From Litoreibacter sp. (GTDB lineage: Bacteria > Pseudomonadota > Alphaproteobacteria > Rhodobacterales > Rhodobacteraceae), in the NCBI GenBank assembly GCA_013042765.1, contig JABDPP010000329.1:1-9373 (forward strand): 9,373 bases of DNA, written 5' to 3'. A program made the position numbers and the translations under genes. This document shows, one piece after another, positions 1 to 6,775 of the stretch (positions within the stretch are counted from its first letter, which is position 1; the number at the start of each line of letters is the position of its first letter). Under the pieces are notes generated by a model. It had not been told where the DNA came from. It did not search any database and was given only the letters and a program-made list of their open reading frames with translations.

Positions 1-175
1 CTCTCTAGGACACACGCCGTGCGCAGGGTTTCTATATATCAGAAGTCCTTAGGTCCTTGCGGTTGGCACCACGAACGACCGCTTCACGGCATATCCTTAG
101 GCTTGCCAGCGGGAGAAACCTGCCCCCAAACATCCAAGGCTTTTCAATCAGCTTGCCCTGTTCAATCCGGGAGCG

Positions 176-198
176 GTCACTTAGCCTGTGCAAGTCAC
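176..198. promoter_or_regulatory. Imperfect dyad just upstream of the SMP-30 gene
   Basis: GTCACTT (176-182) and AAGTCAC (192-198) form an inverted repeat in which six of seven positions pair, around a 9-base spacer. It ends 17 bases before the start codon at 216, a position where a transcription factor could bind. This is only a symmetry observation: no regulator gene lies next to it in the window and no factor can be named. It could be chance. Confidence 0.2.
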
Positions 199-215
199 AA
201 AACAGAGGCTGATCC

Positions 216-1184
216 ATGACAGAGACACGCGACGACGCAAATGGCTGGCAACCCTCACAACGGTATCCCGATCCATCCGTGATCTCGCTTGATCCGCGTT
301 TTGAACAATACAGGCTGCCTTTGGCCGGGGTTGAGCGGCTGGCGACCGGCTGTCGCTGGTGCGAAGGACCGGTTTGGTTCGGCGATGGGCGTTACCTGCT
401 GTGGAGCGATATTCCCAACAACCGGATCATGCGCTGGGACGAGGTGACAGGACAATCATCGGCGTTTCGGCAGCCTTCGAATTTTGCCAATGGTCAGACA
501 CGTGACCGGCAGGGCCGCCTGATCACCTGCGAACATGGCGGGCGGAGGGTGACGCGCACGGAGTATGACGGCTCCCTCACCATGCTGGCCGAAAGTTTTG
601 AGGGCAAGCGGCTCAGTTCGCCCAATGACGTGATTGTCAAATCCGATGGCAGCATCTGGTTCACCGATCCGCCCTTCGGCATCTTGGGCAATTACGAGGG
701 CCACCGTGCGGAGCCCGAACTGGGCCAGAACGTGTACCGGCTCGATCCCGACACCGGGGCTCTGAGTATCGTGGCCGACGATATTCTGGGGCCAAACGGA
801 CTGGCCTTTAGCCCCGATGAGACGGTGCTTTACATCGTGGAATCGCGTGGCGTGCCGACCCGTAAGATACTGGCCTACGATGTGAACAAGGATGGCGCCT
901 CGATCCGGAACAAGCGCGTGCTGATTGATGCCGGCCCGGGTACGCCAGACGGGTTCCGCGTGGATGCCGACGGCAATCTATGGTGCGGTTGGGGTATGGG
1001 TGAGGCAGAGCTGGACGGGGTGATGATTTTCGCCCCGGACGGGACGCCCATCGGCCGCATCGCACTGCCGGAACGCTGCGCCAACGTCTGCTTTGGAGGC
1101 CGCGCCAACAGCCGTTTGTTCATGGCCGCGAGCCACTCGATCTACGCGCTGTATGTCAACGTGGCGGGCGTCACCGGGGGCTGA
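216..1184 (+). CDS. SMP-30/gluconolactonase/LRE family protein
   Basis: This 322-residue protein belongs to the SMP-30/gluconolactonase/LRE-like beta-propeller family, calcium- or zinc-dependent enzymes that usually hydrolyse sugar lactones or related esters. The expected metal-site elements are present in order: Glu50 in CEGPVWF, Asn137 in SSPNDVIV, Asn194 in GPNGLAFSPDE and Asp245 in TPDGFRVD. Blade motifs such as DGSIWFTDPPFGI (144-156) and DADGNLWCGWG (250-260) are also clear. The roughly 45 residues before the first motif make it slightly longer than minimal family members, as in bacterial members with an N-terminal extension. No signal peptide is evident, so it is probably cytoplasmic. 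The ATG at 216 has only a weak purine stretch upstream. The gene stands alone, with 399 gene-free bases after it. The family call is firm. The substrate (gluconolactone, another aldonolactone or an unrelated ester) cannot be told from sequence. Confidence 0.92.
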   Translation: MTETRDDANGWQPSQRYPDPSVISLDPRFEQYRLPLAGVERLATGCRWCEGPVWFGDGRYLLWSDIPNNRIMRWDEVTGQSSAFRQPSNFANGQTRDRQGRLITCEHGGRRVTRTEYDGSLTMLAESFEGKRLSSPNDVIVKSDGSIWFTDPPFGILGNYEGHRAEPELGQNVYRLDPDTGALSIVADDILGPNGLAFSPDETVLYIVESRGVPTRKILAYDVNKDGASIRNKRVLIDAGPGTPDGFRVDADGNLWCGWGMGEAELDGVMIFAPDGTPIGRIALPERCANVCFGGRANSRLFMAASHSIYALYVNVAGVTGG

Positions 1185-1583
1185 CTGAAAGAGACTAGGG
1201 CTTGGGCACTAGGGTAAACCTGTTCGCGGTCCCTCGTTTTGTTTCGCCTATCTGACGTAAAAAATGAGGTGCTTGCCTCGTATGTCTGGGCTTGCGCATG
1301 ATCCGAACATCCGATCCCGAGACGCTCGGTTCAATGCCAGGACGCGAAGCTGTTATTCTCTTCAGTCTTTAACCACGGGGCTTTGTGAGGTCGGCTGCGA
1401 ATCCGAAATCAGCCGAGTTTCCTACAGCGCCTTCCCTCAGATCATCGACGGCGGCAGTCCGTTTAAGCTGAACTCTACCGCACGCCAACGGCTCGTTTCA
1501 GGCGCAAAGCGGTCTTGTGGCGTTGATGGCTCGGACAATCTTCTTCTTAGGGGCCGAATCCTCCTGCAGGCCGCCGCGAATAC
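1185..1583. other. Gene-free stretch between the SMP-30 and rhodanese genes
   Basis: These 399 bases separate two convergent genes and contain no protein I can recognise. The longest plus-strand reading frame (1264-1587) lacks a ribosome site, has a Ser/Arg/Cys-rich composition typical of non-coding GC-rich DNA, and runs into the end of the rhodanese gene. A short GAGG/CCTC hairpin (1266-1279) lies beside an A6 run at 1259-1264, so on the minus strand it would be followed by T residues. With a stem of only 4 bp it is too weak to call a terminator. No tRNA fold was found. Confidence 0.5.
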
Positions 1584-1964
1584 CTAGGTGACGTCCTCGG
1601 CCGGGCCGCCCGCCTCTTTCCACGCGTTCATGCCGCCGACATTGGTTACTTTCGAAAAGCCCATATCCAACAGGGTCTTGCCCGCCATGGCCGCCATCAA
1701 TCCACCGCCACAGACAATGCAAATATGCGCGTCCCTATGCAGAAAAGGTTTGTGGAACGGGCTGTCCGGATCCGCCGAAAGCTCAACCATCCCGCGGGGA
1801 ACATGGTGTGCACCCGCAATGGTGCCGGTCTGTTGCAGGCTTGTACTGTCACGCACATCGATGAAAACCGCCTGTCCGCTCGCGTGAATTTCCATGCCTT
1901 TTTCGGGCGAGATACGCGGAACAAGCGAGTTTGCCTCATCAAGGTAATCCTGGGCTTTTTTCAT
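1584..1964 (-). CDS. Single-domain rhodanese-like protein with altered active-site loop
   Basis: This 126-residue protein is a single rhodanese-homology domain. The fold signatures are FIDVRDSTSLQQTGTIAGAHHVPRG (about residues 34-58, the CH2A-type region) and the C-terminal GFSKVTNVGGMNAWKEAGGP (102-121). Rhodaneses move sulfane sulfur through a loop cysteine. The candidate nucleophile is Cys85 in ICIVCGGGLMAAMAGKTL. Typical single-domain enzymes have C-x4-R, but Met90 stands in the Arg position, so activity or substrate may differ. A second cysteine, Cys82, precedes the loop. The ATG at 1964 is preceded by GGAG about 8 bases upstream. There is no signal peptide, so it should be cytoplasmic. 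It is transcribed away from the split membrane-protein gene and has no sulfur-metabolism neighbours here. The family is firm; the enzymatic role is uncertain. Confidence 0.9.
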   Translation of the reverse strand: MKKAQDYLDEANSLVPRISPEKGMEIHASGQAVFIDVRDSTSLQQTGTIAGAHHVPRGMVELSADPDSPFHKPFLHRDAHICIVCGGGLMAAMAGKTLLDMGFSKVTNVGGMNAWKEAGGPAEDVT

Positions 1965-2178
1965 ATCACGCTCCGTGGCTCAGATCCGGTTGTGGAGAAC
2001 ACAGCAGATGTTGGAGGCCTTGCCAACCCACCACCCAGAATTTCGGCCGGCAGTTTGTTGCAAGGGAAGCGGTCCTGCCAAACACATTCTCATCTTTCCC
2101 GCGCTGTGAATCGCCATGCGGGCGGACACGCGTTACACTCTTGATGACGGACTACACGATGACCAGGATGCGGGGAGC

Positions 2179-2697
2179 ATGACAGCCGACATCTACTATC
2201 ACCGCAGACGGACCCTTGTAACCGTGATTGCTCTGCTCACGGCCCCTCTGGCGTTGTTGGTTTTCGCTATGCTCTTCGGAGAAGGATTTGACCCGACCTC
2301 AAGTGATCCTTTCTGGGGGCTCTTGCTGGTGTTTCTGCTTCTGATCCCCATCGCCGGTTTTTGCTGAGTTCTTTGGAAGCGCCCCCGAGCCCTGATCGTC
2401 AGCGAGGCTGGGCTCAATATTCCGCTCACCTTCCGGCGTCCGCTACGCTGGGACGAGATCCACATGATCCGTCGCGCTCGCATCAAGGGTGGCATCTATG
2501 GCCCACGGGATTGGCTGATCATTGATCCTTCACCCGGTGTCCTTCCGCCCCTTCGATTACCGCTTTGGCGCAATCTGGAACTGCGCTGGCAGAAGCTCTA
2601 CGGGGTACGGATCCCGCTCCATGGCTTGGACGCGGAGAGCGAAGCAATTGTCCGCTCGGTTGAGCGCTTCCGCCCGGTCACGGAAGACGGCGGCTGA
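2179..2697 (+). pseudogene. Two-helix membrane protein with cytosolic C-terminal domain, interrupted by in-frame TGA
   Basis: Codons 1-62 encode a basic N-terminus and two hydrophobic helices (about residues 13-33 and 45-61). Codon 63 is TGA (2365-2367). The same frame then stays open for a further 109 codons to the TGA at 2695-2697. The post-stop part reads like real protein: KRPRALIVSEAGLNIP, then FRRPLRWDEIHMIRR, then DWLIIDPSPG. This resembles the short membrane proteins with a PH-like domain after two helices, though I cannot name the family with certainty. The intact product would be about 172 residues. Since no frame shift is needed, the simplest explanation is a single nonsense change, for example TGG (Trp) to TGA, or a sequencing error. 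A ribosome site AGGA (2165-2168) lies 10 bases before ATG 2179. An in-frame ATG at 2116 is an alternative start without better support. The gene is divergent from the rhodanese gene. Confidence 0.65.
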
Positions 2698-2974
2698 ACG
2701 TCGAAGTTCCGAGCGCTCTACAGCACGGCAGAAACGCCTCTGGCGTGCACGATAAGTGATGGGCACCACCCACCGGGTAGGGTCGCACCTCTCATAGCTG
2801 GCGATCCGAGTTTACCCCGCTTTTGGCGCAAGGCGCCCCTCTAGCGATTTCGAACCGGCTCTGATGGGTTGGACGACGGCCGTGTGGACAAGGCGGTCTT
2901 TCGATCAAATGACGGCGTCGAGCATCAATAGAGGGGTAAGAATTTGTCAGCGATCACCGCTTTGAGGCGGCGAG
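2698..2974. other. Gene-free stretch after the split membrane-protein gene
   Basis: No reading frame in these bases looks like protein, and I see no tRNA, terminator hairpin with a T-run, or repeat. If the weak small reading frame at 2975-3196 is not a gene, the empty stretch extends to 3109 and is about 410 bases long. Confidence 0.4.
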
Positions 2975-3196
2975 ATGAAATTTGCCGGTTGTCTCATCGC
3001 GCTGGGATTTCTCTTTCTTGCCGGGATCGCGGCAGCGGGCCATTGTGCTGGCGCGGCAGAACGCTCCGTCGTCGGTGGCGGTTCATTGAAGATCACAAGT
3101 GTCGGCGCCTCACTGCAAATCAACGAAGATTTGCGAGTCGACACCTGCTTCGAAAAGGCCCTTCTTGATCTCATCGATCGCACTTGCGTCGGCTGA
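2975..3196 (+). CDS. Possible small secreted protein, overlapping the glycine-zipper gene end
   Basis: A 73-residue reading frame begins with a convincing signal-peptide-like N-terminus: one Lys, then the hydrophobic core CLIALGFLFLAGIAAAG and small residues at a likely cleavage site around residues 24-27 (CAGA). GAGG lies 7 bases before the ATG. Against it, the last 87 bases run antisense through the 3' end of the well-supported glycine-zipper gene, the mature part (about 46 residues) matches nothing I know, and no lipobox is present. It may be a real small gene, a decayed remnant or chance, so the call is weak. Confidence 0.22.
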   Translation: MKFAGCLIALGFLFLAGIAAAGHCAGAAERSVVGGGSLKITSVGASLQINEDLRVDTCFEKALLDLIDRTCVG

Positions 3197-3733
3197 ACTG
3201 ACGACGACCACATCGTTGACGACCAGAGAATACAACGGCGCCTCGGGCTGTGCGTCGGGCTCGAGGTTTGCCAGATATTCCTCTGCGGCCCGTCGAGACA
3301 TTGGCCCCCAACTTCCGTCATAGGCGACGCCAATCGTGTACTGCACGTCCATGATCATTTCTCTGCTGACGGACCGGCCATCGTTCAGATCCAGCAAGAC
3401 CTGCTCAAGCTTTTCCTCATCCGTGATACGTTCGGGAATGAACACGTTCTTGCAGGTTTCAACTTCCTTGTATCTGGTGACGGTCGTCTCGCTGTTTTCA
3501 TGGCCGACAGCCCCGCCAATGATCGCGCCGACGGCAGCGCCGGCATTATCGTCTGTCACGACTTTCCCGATCACGCCACCAACGATCGCGCCACCGATAA
3601 CCTTTTCGGGTTGTCCGCCTTTGACGGTTTCCTGGTAGGGTACTGTTGTGGTCTCGCATCTTACTTCGTAAGAACCGGCAAATGCCTGGGATGTAATCAG
3701 AGCAGAAGCCGCTGCTGTTGCCAGAATTCTCAT
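3110..3733 (-). CDS. Secreted glycine-zipper protein with peptidoglycan-binding-like C-terminal part
   Basis: This 207-residue protein has a Sec-type signal peptide (1-19, cleavage after AFA), so the mature protein is periplasmic or outer-membrane associated. Residues about 45-79 form a glycine zipper (GGAIVGGVIGK, then GAAVGAIIGGAVGHE), the two-helix hairpin pattern of the 17-kDa surface-antigen/2TM glycine-zipper families. Cys26 and Cys94 flank the zipper and could pair as a disulfide, joining two similar-looking flanks (VRCETTTVPYQETV and RYKEVETCKNVFIPERI). Residues about 106-156 include DVQYTIGVAYDGSWGP and SRRAAEEYLAN, resembling the YDG-x-WGP-x-TRxA pattern of peptidoglycan-binding repeats. 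The last 40 residues are unassigned. The start is set by AAGGAG (complement of 3741-3746) 7 bases before the ATG. It stands alone. A likely role is envelope structure or stress, which is inference. Confidence 0.85.
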   Translation of the reverse strand: MRILATAAASALITSQAFAGSYEVRCETTTVPYQETVKGGQPEKVIGGAIVGGVIGKVVTDDNAGAAVGAIIGGAVGHENSETTVTRYKEVETCKNVFIPERITDEEKLEQVLLDLNDGRSVSREMIMDVQYTIGVAYDGSWGPMSRRAAEEYLANLEPDAQPEAPLYSLVVNDVVVVSSADASAIDEIKKGLFEAGVDSQIFVDLQ

Positions 3734-4179
3734 AGTCTTTCTCCTTCTTTCCGCAAGTAGCGGCAGTTGAGCCGTAGCGTTTCCTGACCGCCGTCACTTC
3801 TCTCGTTTCGTGAAGCAAGCGCGTTGCCTCGTGACACGGTCGTTTGGCTTAAATCTGTGGCAAACTAGCTATGCCCTCGATTGTTATTCAATATCACAGC
3901 GGAACTCCGCTGGTTCTGAGCGCTGGTGTGGCAGGAACTCGCAAAGCGCCCCTGCCAAATGGTTGCACGTACTCAAGAGTTTGCCCGGTCAATCGCTTCG
4001 CATTCGTGTTTGTGCTGGAACTGAGTTTCTGCTTTGGACACAAACGGGGCGTTGACGTCCGCGCTGTCTTCTTGACCGGATCCAACGCCTCCTTTGCCGG
4101 AGATGCCCTTCGTTGAGAGGGTCGTCGCGGGATCGGGGGATCTTCTTTCCCGAACGTTGAAAGGTCGTGGCAGATCTCC
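3734..4179. other. Gene-free stretch upstream of the glycine-zipper gene
   Basis: This 446-base stretch lies between two minus-strand genes and has no reading frame that looks like a real protein. Several frames of about 80-110 codons overlap on both strands, which is what non-coding GC-rich DNA gives. The bases just above 3733 hold the ribosome site of the glycine-zipper gene, and its promoter should lie here, but I could not find a good -35/-10 pair. A small perfect hairpin, CAGCGG-AACT-CCGCTG, lies at 3897-3912 without a T-run. Confidence 0.45.
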
Positions 4180-4533
4180 TCAGAGCGGGACGTCGTCATA
4201 GCCTCGGGAATGACCGGATCGTGCATCTTTGATCGTGTCTTCTGTCGCCTTGGACATCACTTTGCACAGGCGCGTGACCTCATCGGTATATTGCTCCATG
4301 GCCGTCCTGAAAAACTCCGATTGAACCTGCAGCAATTCCATCGGGCTTTTGTAGTCCAGTATCGCTTTTTGCGTTTCCAGATCCTGCTGCAGCCGGTCTG
4401 TCACGAACTGCGTGCTCTCGGATACGATATCCATCCAAGCCTTCGTGGCGGCCGGATTGGCGGCCATCATGGTGGCGGTTATCGCTGTTGCGCCGGTGTC
4501 CGCGGCGGCCTCTTTCTTTTTGGATTTTCCCAT
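4180..4533 (-). CDS. Phasin family protein (PHA granule associated)
   Basis: This 117-residue protein has the phasin layout: a short Lys/Ala-rich N-terminus (MGKSKKKEAAAD), then an amphipathic helical body from about residue 26 to 102. The body includes AWMDIVSESTQFVTDRLQQDL, the KSPMELLQVQSEFFRTAMEQY segment (62-82; phasins typically carry a similar Q-S-EF motif) and ARSGHSRG near the end. Phasins coat polyhydroxyalkanoate granules and control their size and number. Length and composition fit the small alphaproteobacterial members. The start is at 4533 rather than farther upstream because AAGGAG sits 8 bases before it and the upstream in-frame extension is Cys/Trp-rich and unlike a phasin. 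No PHA synthase, depolymerase or regulator gene is nearby, so its partners must be elsewhere. A related helical granule- or membrane-associated protein is the main alternative. Confidence 0.85.
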   Translation of the reverse strand: MGKSKKKEAAADTGATAITATMMAANPAATKAWMDIVSESTQFVTDRLQQDLETQKAILDYKSPMELLQVQSEFFRTAMEQYTDEVTRLCKVMSKATEDTIKDARSGHSRGYDDVPL

Positions 4534-4541
4534 ATCGAATA

Positions 4542-4547
4542 CTCCTT
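4542..4547 (-). promoter_or_regulatory. Ribosome binding site that fixes the phasin start
   Basis: The minus strand reads AAGGAG here, 8 bases before the ATG at 4533. It decides between this start and longer in-frame candidates reaching to 4752, which lack such a site. Confidence 0.8.
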
Positions 4548-4793
4548 GGGCGATGTCAGTGCTGCGCAGCGCCCAGAAAACTGAGTGCGAAGCAAGCCCG
4601 CCCATTATGAACTGTTTCAAAGTTCCGGACATTGATCTGGATCGTGCCAGACATCGACAAAAGGTCACAGACAAATAGACCGGTTTCGGCGAGAGCCAAA
4701 CGAGTTTGAGATTGGCGTCACCCCCCAAAGGCGGTAGGAGGCTGCACGCCATTCAGGCGCGTTTGAACTCACTCTGCGGGACGGGAACTCAGC

Positions 4794-5753
4794 ATGACAT
4801 CCACCTTGAAAGCCAGCCCTGAAACCTGTGCCTGGGGCTATTTTGATGCCACGCTACCGCGGGCCCTTGAGGTCGAAAGCGGAGAGACAGTCGTTATCGA
4901 GACCGTTTCAGGCGGGCCGGAGCACACCCCGCCCCGGGGCGCCGGTTTCCACATTCCTCCGGAGCTTATCGAAATTCACGCGCGTTCAGACCGCCAGTTG
5001 CCGGGGCATATCCTGACCGGTCCGGTTGCAGTGGCCGGCGCCAGACCGGGCCATGTCCTCGAGGTTCAGATCCTTGACGTGAAGTTGCGCCAGGACTGGG
5101 GCTGGAACCTGATCCGGCCACTATCCGGCACCCTGCCTGACGATTTCCAAACCGGTCGCGTCGAGAATATCCCGCTTGATCTCGATGCGATGACCGCGCG
5201 TCTGTCCTGGGGGCTTGATCTGCCGTTGAAGCCGTTTTTCGGGGTTATGGGTGTGGCGCCGCCGGTAAACTGGGGCCGGATCTCGACGATTCAGCCGCGT
5301 GCGCATGGAGGCAATATCGACAATAAGGAGCTGGTGGCAGGCACCACGCTCTACCTTCCGGTCTTTGCCGAGGGCGCGCTGTTCTCTTGCGGTGACGGGC
5401 ATGGCGCACAGGGCGACGGTGAGGTTTGTGTCACGGCGATAGAGACCGCGCTGGAAGGCACGTTTCGACTAGTGTTGCGCGACGATCTGGATTTGAGCTA
5501 CCCGCGGGCGGAGACACCGACCCATCTCATCACGATGGGCATGCATGAGGATCTGGACCGGTGCGCGGAAATGGCTTTGAGAGACATGATCTCATGGATT
5601 GTTGCGCGGACCGGGTTGAGCCGCGAAGACGCTTATATGCTCTGTTCGCTTGCCGGCGATCTGCGGATCACCCAGACTGTCAACGGCAACAAGGGCGTTC
5701 ACATGATGATGGAAAGAATCTTGCTCGATGCAAAAGTCAGTGACGGGAAGTAG
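4794..5753 (+). CDS. Acetamidase/formamidase family amidohydrolase
   Basis: This 319-residue protein belongs to the FmdA/AmdA family, which hydrolyses short amides such as formamide or acetamide to ammonia and the acid. Typical family segments appear in order: GHILTGPVAVAGARPGHVLEV (71-91), the central PRAHGGNIDNKELVAG (168-183) and YLPVFAEGALFSCGDGHGAQGDGE (187-210). His171, Asp176, Asp201, His203 and Asp208/Glu210 are the polar residues expected around the metal/active site of this fold. The length matches the family's roughly 300-330 residues. There is no signal peptide, so it is cytoplasmic. GGGA lies 7 bases before the ATG. The gene ends 7 bases before an oxidoreductase on the same strand, so they are very likely co-transcribed. 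The pairing suggests that the true substrate may be a larger catabolic intermediate rather than formamide. No amide transporter is next to it. Confidence 0.9.
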   Translation: MTSTLKASPETCAWGYFDATLPRALEVESGETVVIETVSGGPEHTPPRGAGFHIPPELIEIHARSDRQLPGHILTGPVAVAGARPGHVLEVQILDVKLRQDWGWNLIRPLSGTLPDDFQTGRVENIPLDLDAMTARLSWGLDLPLKPFFGVMGVAPPVNWGRISTIQPRAHGGNIDNKELVAGTTLYLPVFAEGALFSCGDGHGAQGDGEVCVTAIETALEGTFRLVLRDDLDLSYPRAETPTHLITMGMHEDLDRCAEMALRDMISWIVARTGLSREDAYMLCSLAGDLRITQTVNGNKGVHMMMERILLDAKVSDGK

Positions 5754-5760
5754 AGAACGG

Positions 5761-6723
5761 ATGACGATAAAGACAGCCATTATCGGCCTCGGGATCATGG
5801 GGCGCAGGATGCTCGAGCATATGGTGAAGCATCCGGGTTATACGCCCGTTGCGTTGTGGGACCCCGATCCCGACGCCTGCCAAGCTGCGCTTGCTCTCGC
5901 TCCCGACGCCCGGATTTCGGCGACGCCGGAAGATGCCATTGCGGCGGCGGATCTTGTCTATCTGGCTTGCCCGCCCGTTCCGCGCAAAGCCTACGCTCTG
6001 GCTGCCGCGGCGGCTGGTAAGGCGGTGTTTCTTGAAAAGCCCCTTGGCGTGGATATCGCGCAGAGTGAGGAACTTGTCGCGGATCTCAAGGCGTATGGCG
6101 TTCCCGCGGCGGTCAATTTCACCCAAGCTGCAGGTCCGGCGCTGACCAGTGTCGCCAACGCCGCGCGGGAGGGAGATCTGGGCGATGTTGTCGGTGCTGA
6201 TATCGTCGTCACCTATGCCGCCTGGCCGCGCGAATGGCAAAAGGCGGCGGACTGGCTTCGGTTCCGCGATGAAGGCGGCATGACCCGCGAGGTAATCTCG
6301 CATTTCCTGTTTTTCTCCGAGCGAATTCTCGGACCGCTCTCCGTCGTCTGGGCTCGTCCTTCCTATCCCGAGGATTTGGCGCTTTGCGAGACCCATATGC
6401 TCGCGCGACTGGAGACCGCAGACGGACGGCCCGTCACCGTCATGGCCAGCGTGGGCGGCGCCCAGCCGGATCGGCAAGAACTGACGATCAAGGGATATGA
6501 TGCCAGCCGGCGCATCACGGATTTCTACGTTGATGCCGTCTCCGAGGGCGGTGATTTCGCCGAGATCGTGGAACGGCCCTCAGATCCACGTGGGGTCAGC
6601 CTGAAAGCACAGCTGGACGATCTGGAGCTTTGTATCTCGGGAGAGCCGAACAGGCTCGCGACACCCAAGGAGGCGTTGCGTGTGCAAAAGCTGGTCGAGA
6701 CCATGTTGGCCGGAAAATCCTGA
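5761..6723 (+). CDS. Gfo/Idh/MocA family NAD(P)-dependent oxidoreductase
   Basis: This 320-residue protein begins with a Rossmann nucleotide-binding motif, AIIGLGIMGRRM (6-17), followed by the acidic strand end ALWDPDPDA. LEKPLGVDIAQSEEL (91-105) carries the family EKP motif with Lys93. A C-terminal alpha/beta domain follows, with GGMTREVISHFLFF (172-185), where His181 is in the usual catalytic-His position but the Asp often found three residues later is Phe. These enzymes oxidise or reduce sugars, inositols and related polyols or imines with NAD(P). ATG 5761 is preferred because it puts the GxGxxG motif at residues 9-14. The upstream ATG at 5728 would overlap the amidase gene and add 11 residues without a motif. 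With the amidase gene it forms a two-gene operon. The substrate is unknown. Confidence 0.92.
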   Translation: MTIKTAIIGLGIMGRRMLEHMVKHPGYTPVALWDPDPDACQAALALAPDARISATPEDAIAAADLVYLACPPVPRKAYALAAAAAGKAVFLEKPLGVDIAQSEELVADLKAYGVPAAVNFTQAAGPALTSVANAAREGDLGDVVGADIVVTYAAWPREWQKAADWLRFRDEGGMTREVISHFLFFSERILGPLSVVWARPSYPEDLALCETHMLARLETADGRPVTVMASVGGAQPDRQELTIKGYDASRRITDFYVDAVSEGGDFAEIVERPSDPRGVSLKAQLDDLELCISGEPNRLATPKEALRVQKLVETMLAGKS

Positions 6724-6775
6724 TTGGGTTTCGACGGAAGGCGCTGCCGCGTGAGCCCGGTGTAGGCGGGCCGGA

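Noticed and set aside
1325..1350. GGTTCAAT stretch resembling a tRNA T-loop
   Set aside because: The flanking bases do not form a T-stem and no acceptor, D or anticodon arm can be folded around it.
1264..1587. A 107-codon plus-strand reading frame
   Set aside because: There is no ribosome site, the composition is typical of non-coding sequence, no motif is visible, and it ends at the 3' end of the rhodanese gene.
1725..2144. A 139-codon plus-strand reading frame opposite the rhodanese gene
   Set aside because: It is largely the antisense shadow of the well-supported rhodanese domain, without its own recognisable motif.
2365..2405. TGA at 2365 as a selenocysteine codon
   Set aside because: The following bases show no clear bacterial SECIS hairpin with a suitable apical loop, the codon is at the end of a membrane helix rather than a redox site, and a Trp-to-stop change is simpler.
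3871..4226. Overlapping reading frames of 80-110 codons on both strands
   Set aside because: They lack ribosome sites and family motifs and overlap each other, as expected in GC-rich non-coding DNA.
5737..6477. A 246-codon minus-strand reading frame opposite the oxidoreductase
   Set aside because: It is the antisense of a gene with clear Rossmann and EKP motifs; its Arg-rich composition without motifs marks it as a shadow.
6755..6771. GCCCG/CGGGC hairpin between the convergent oxidoreductase and Cys/His-rich genes as a terminator
   Set aside because: The stem is only 5 bp with a 7-base loop and no T-run on either strand.
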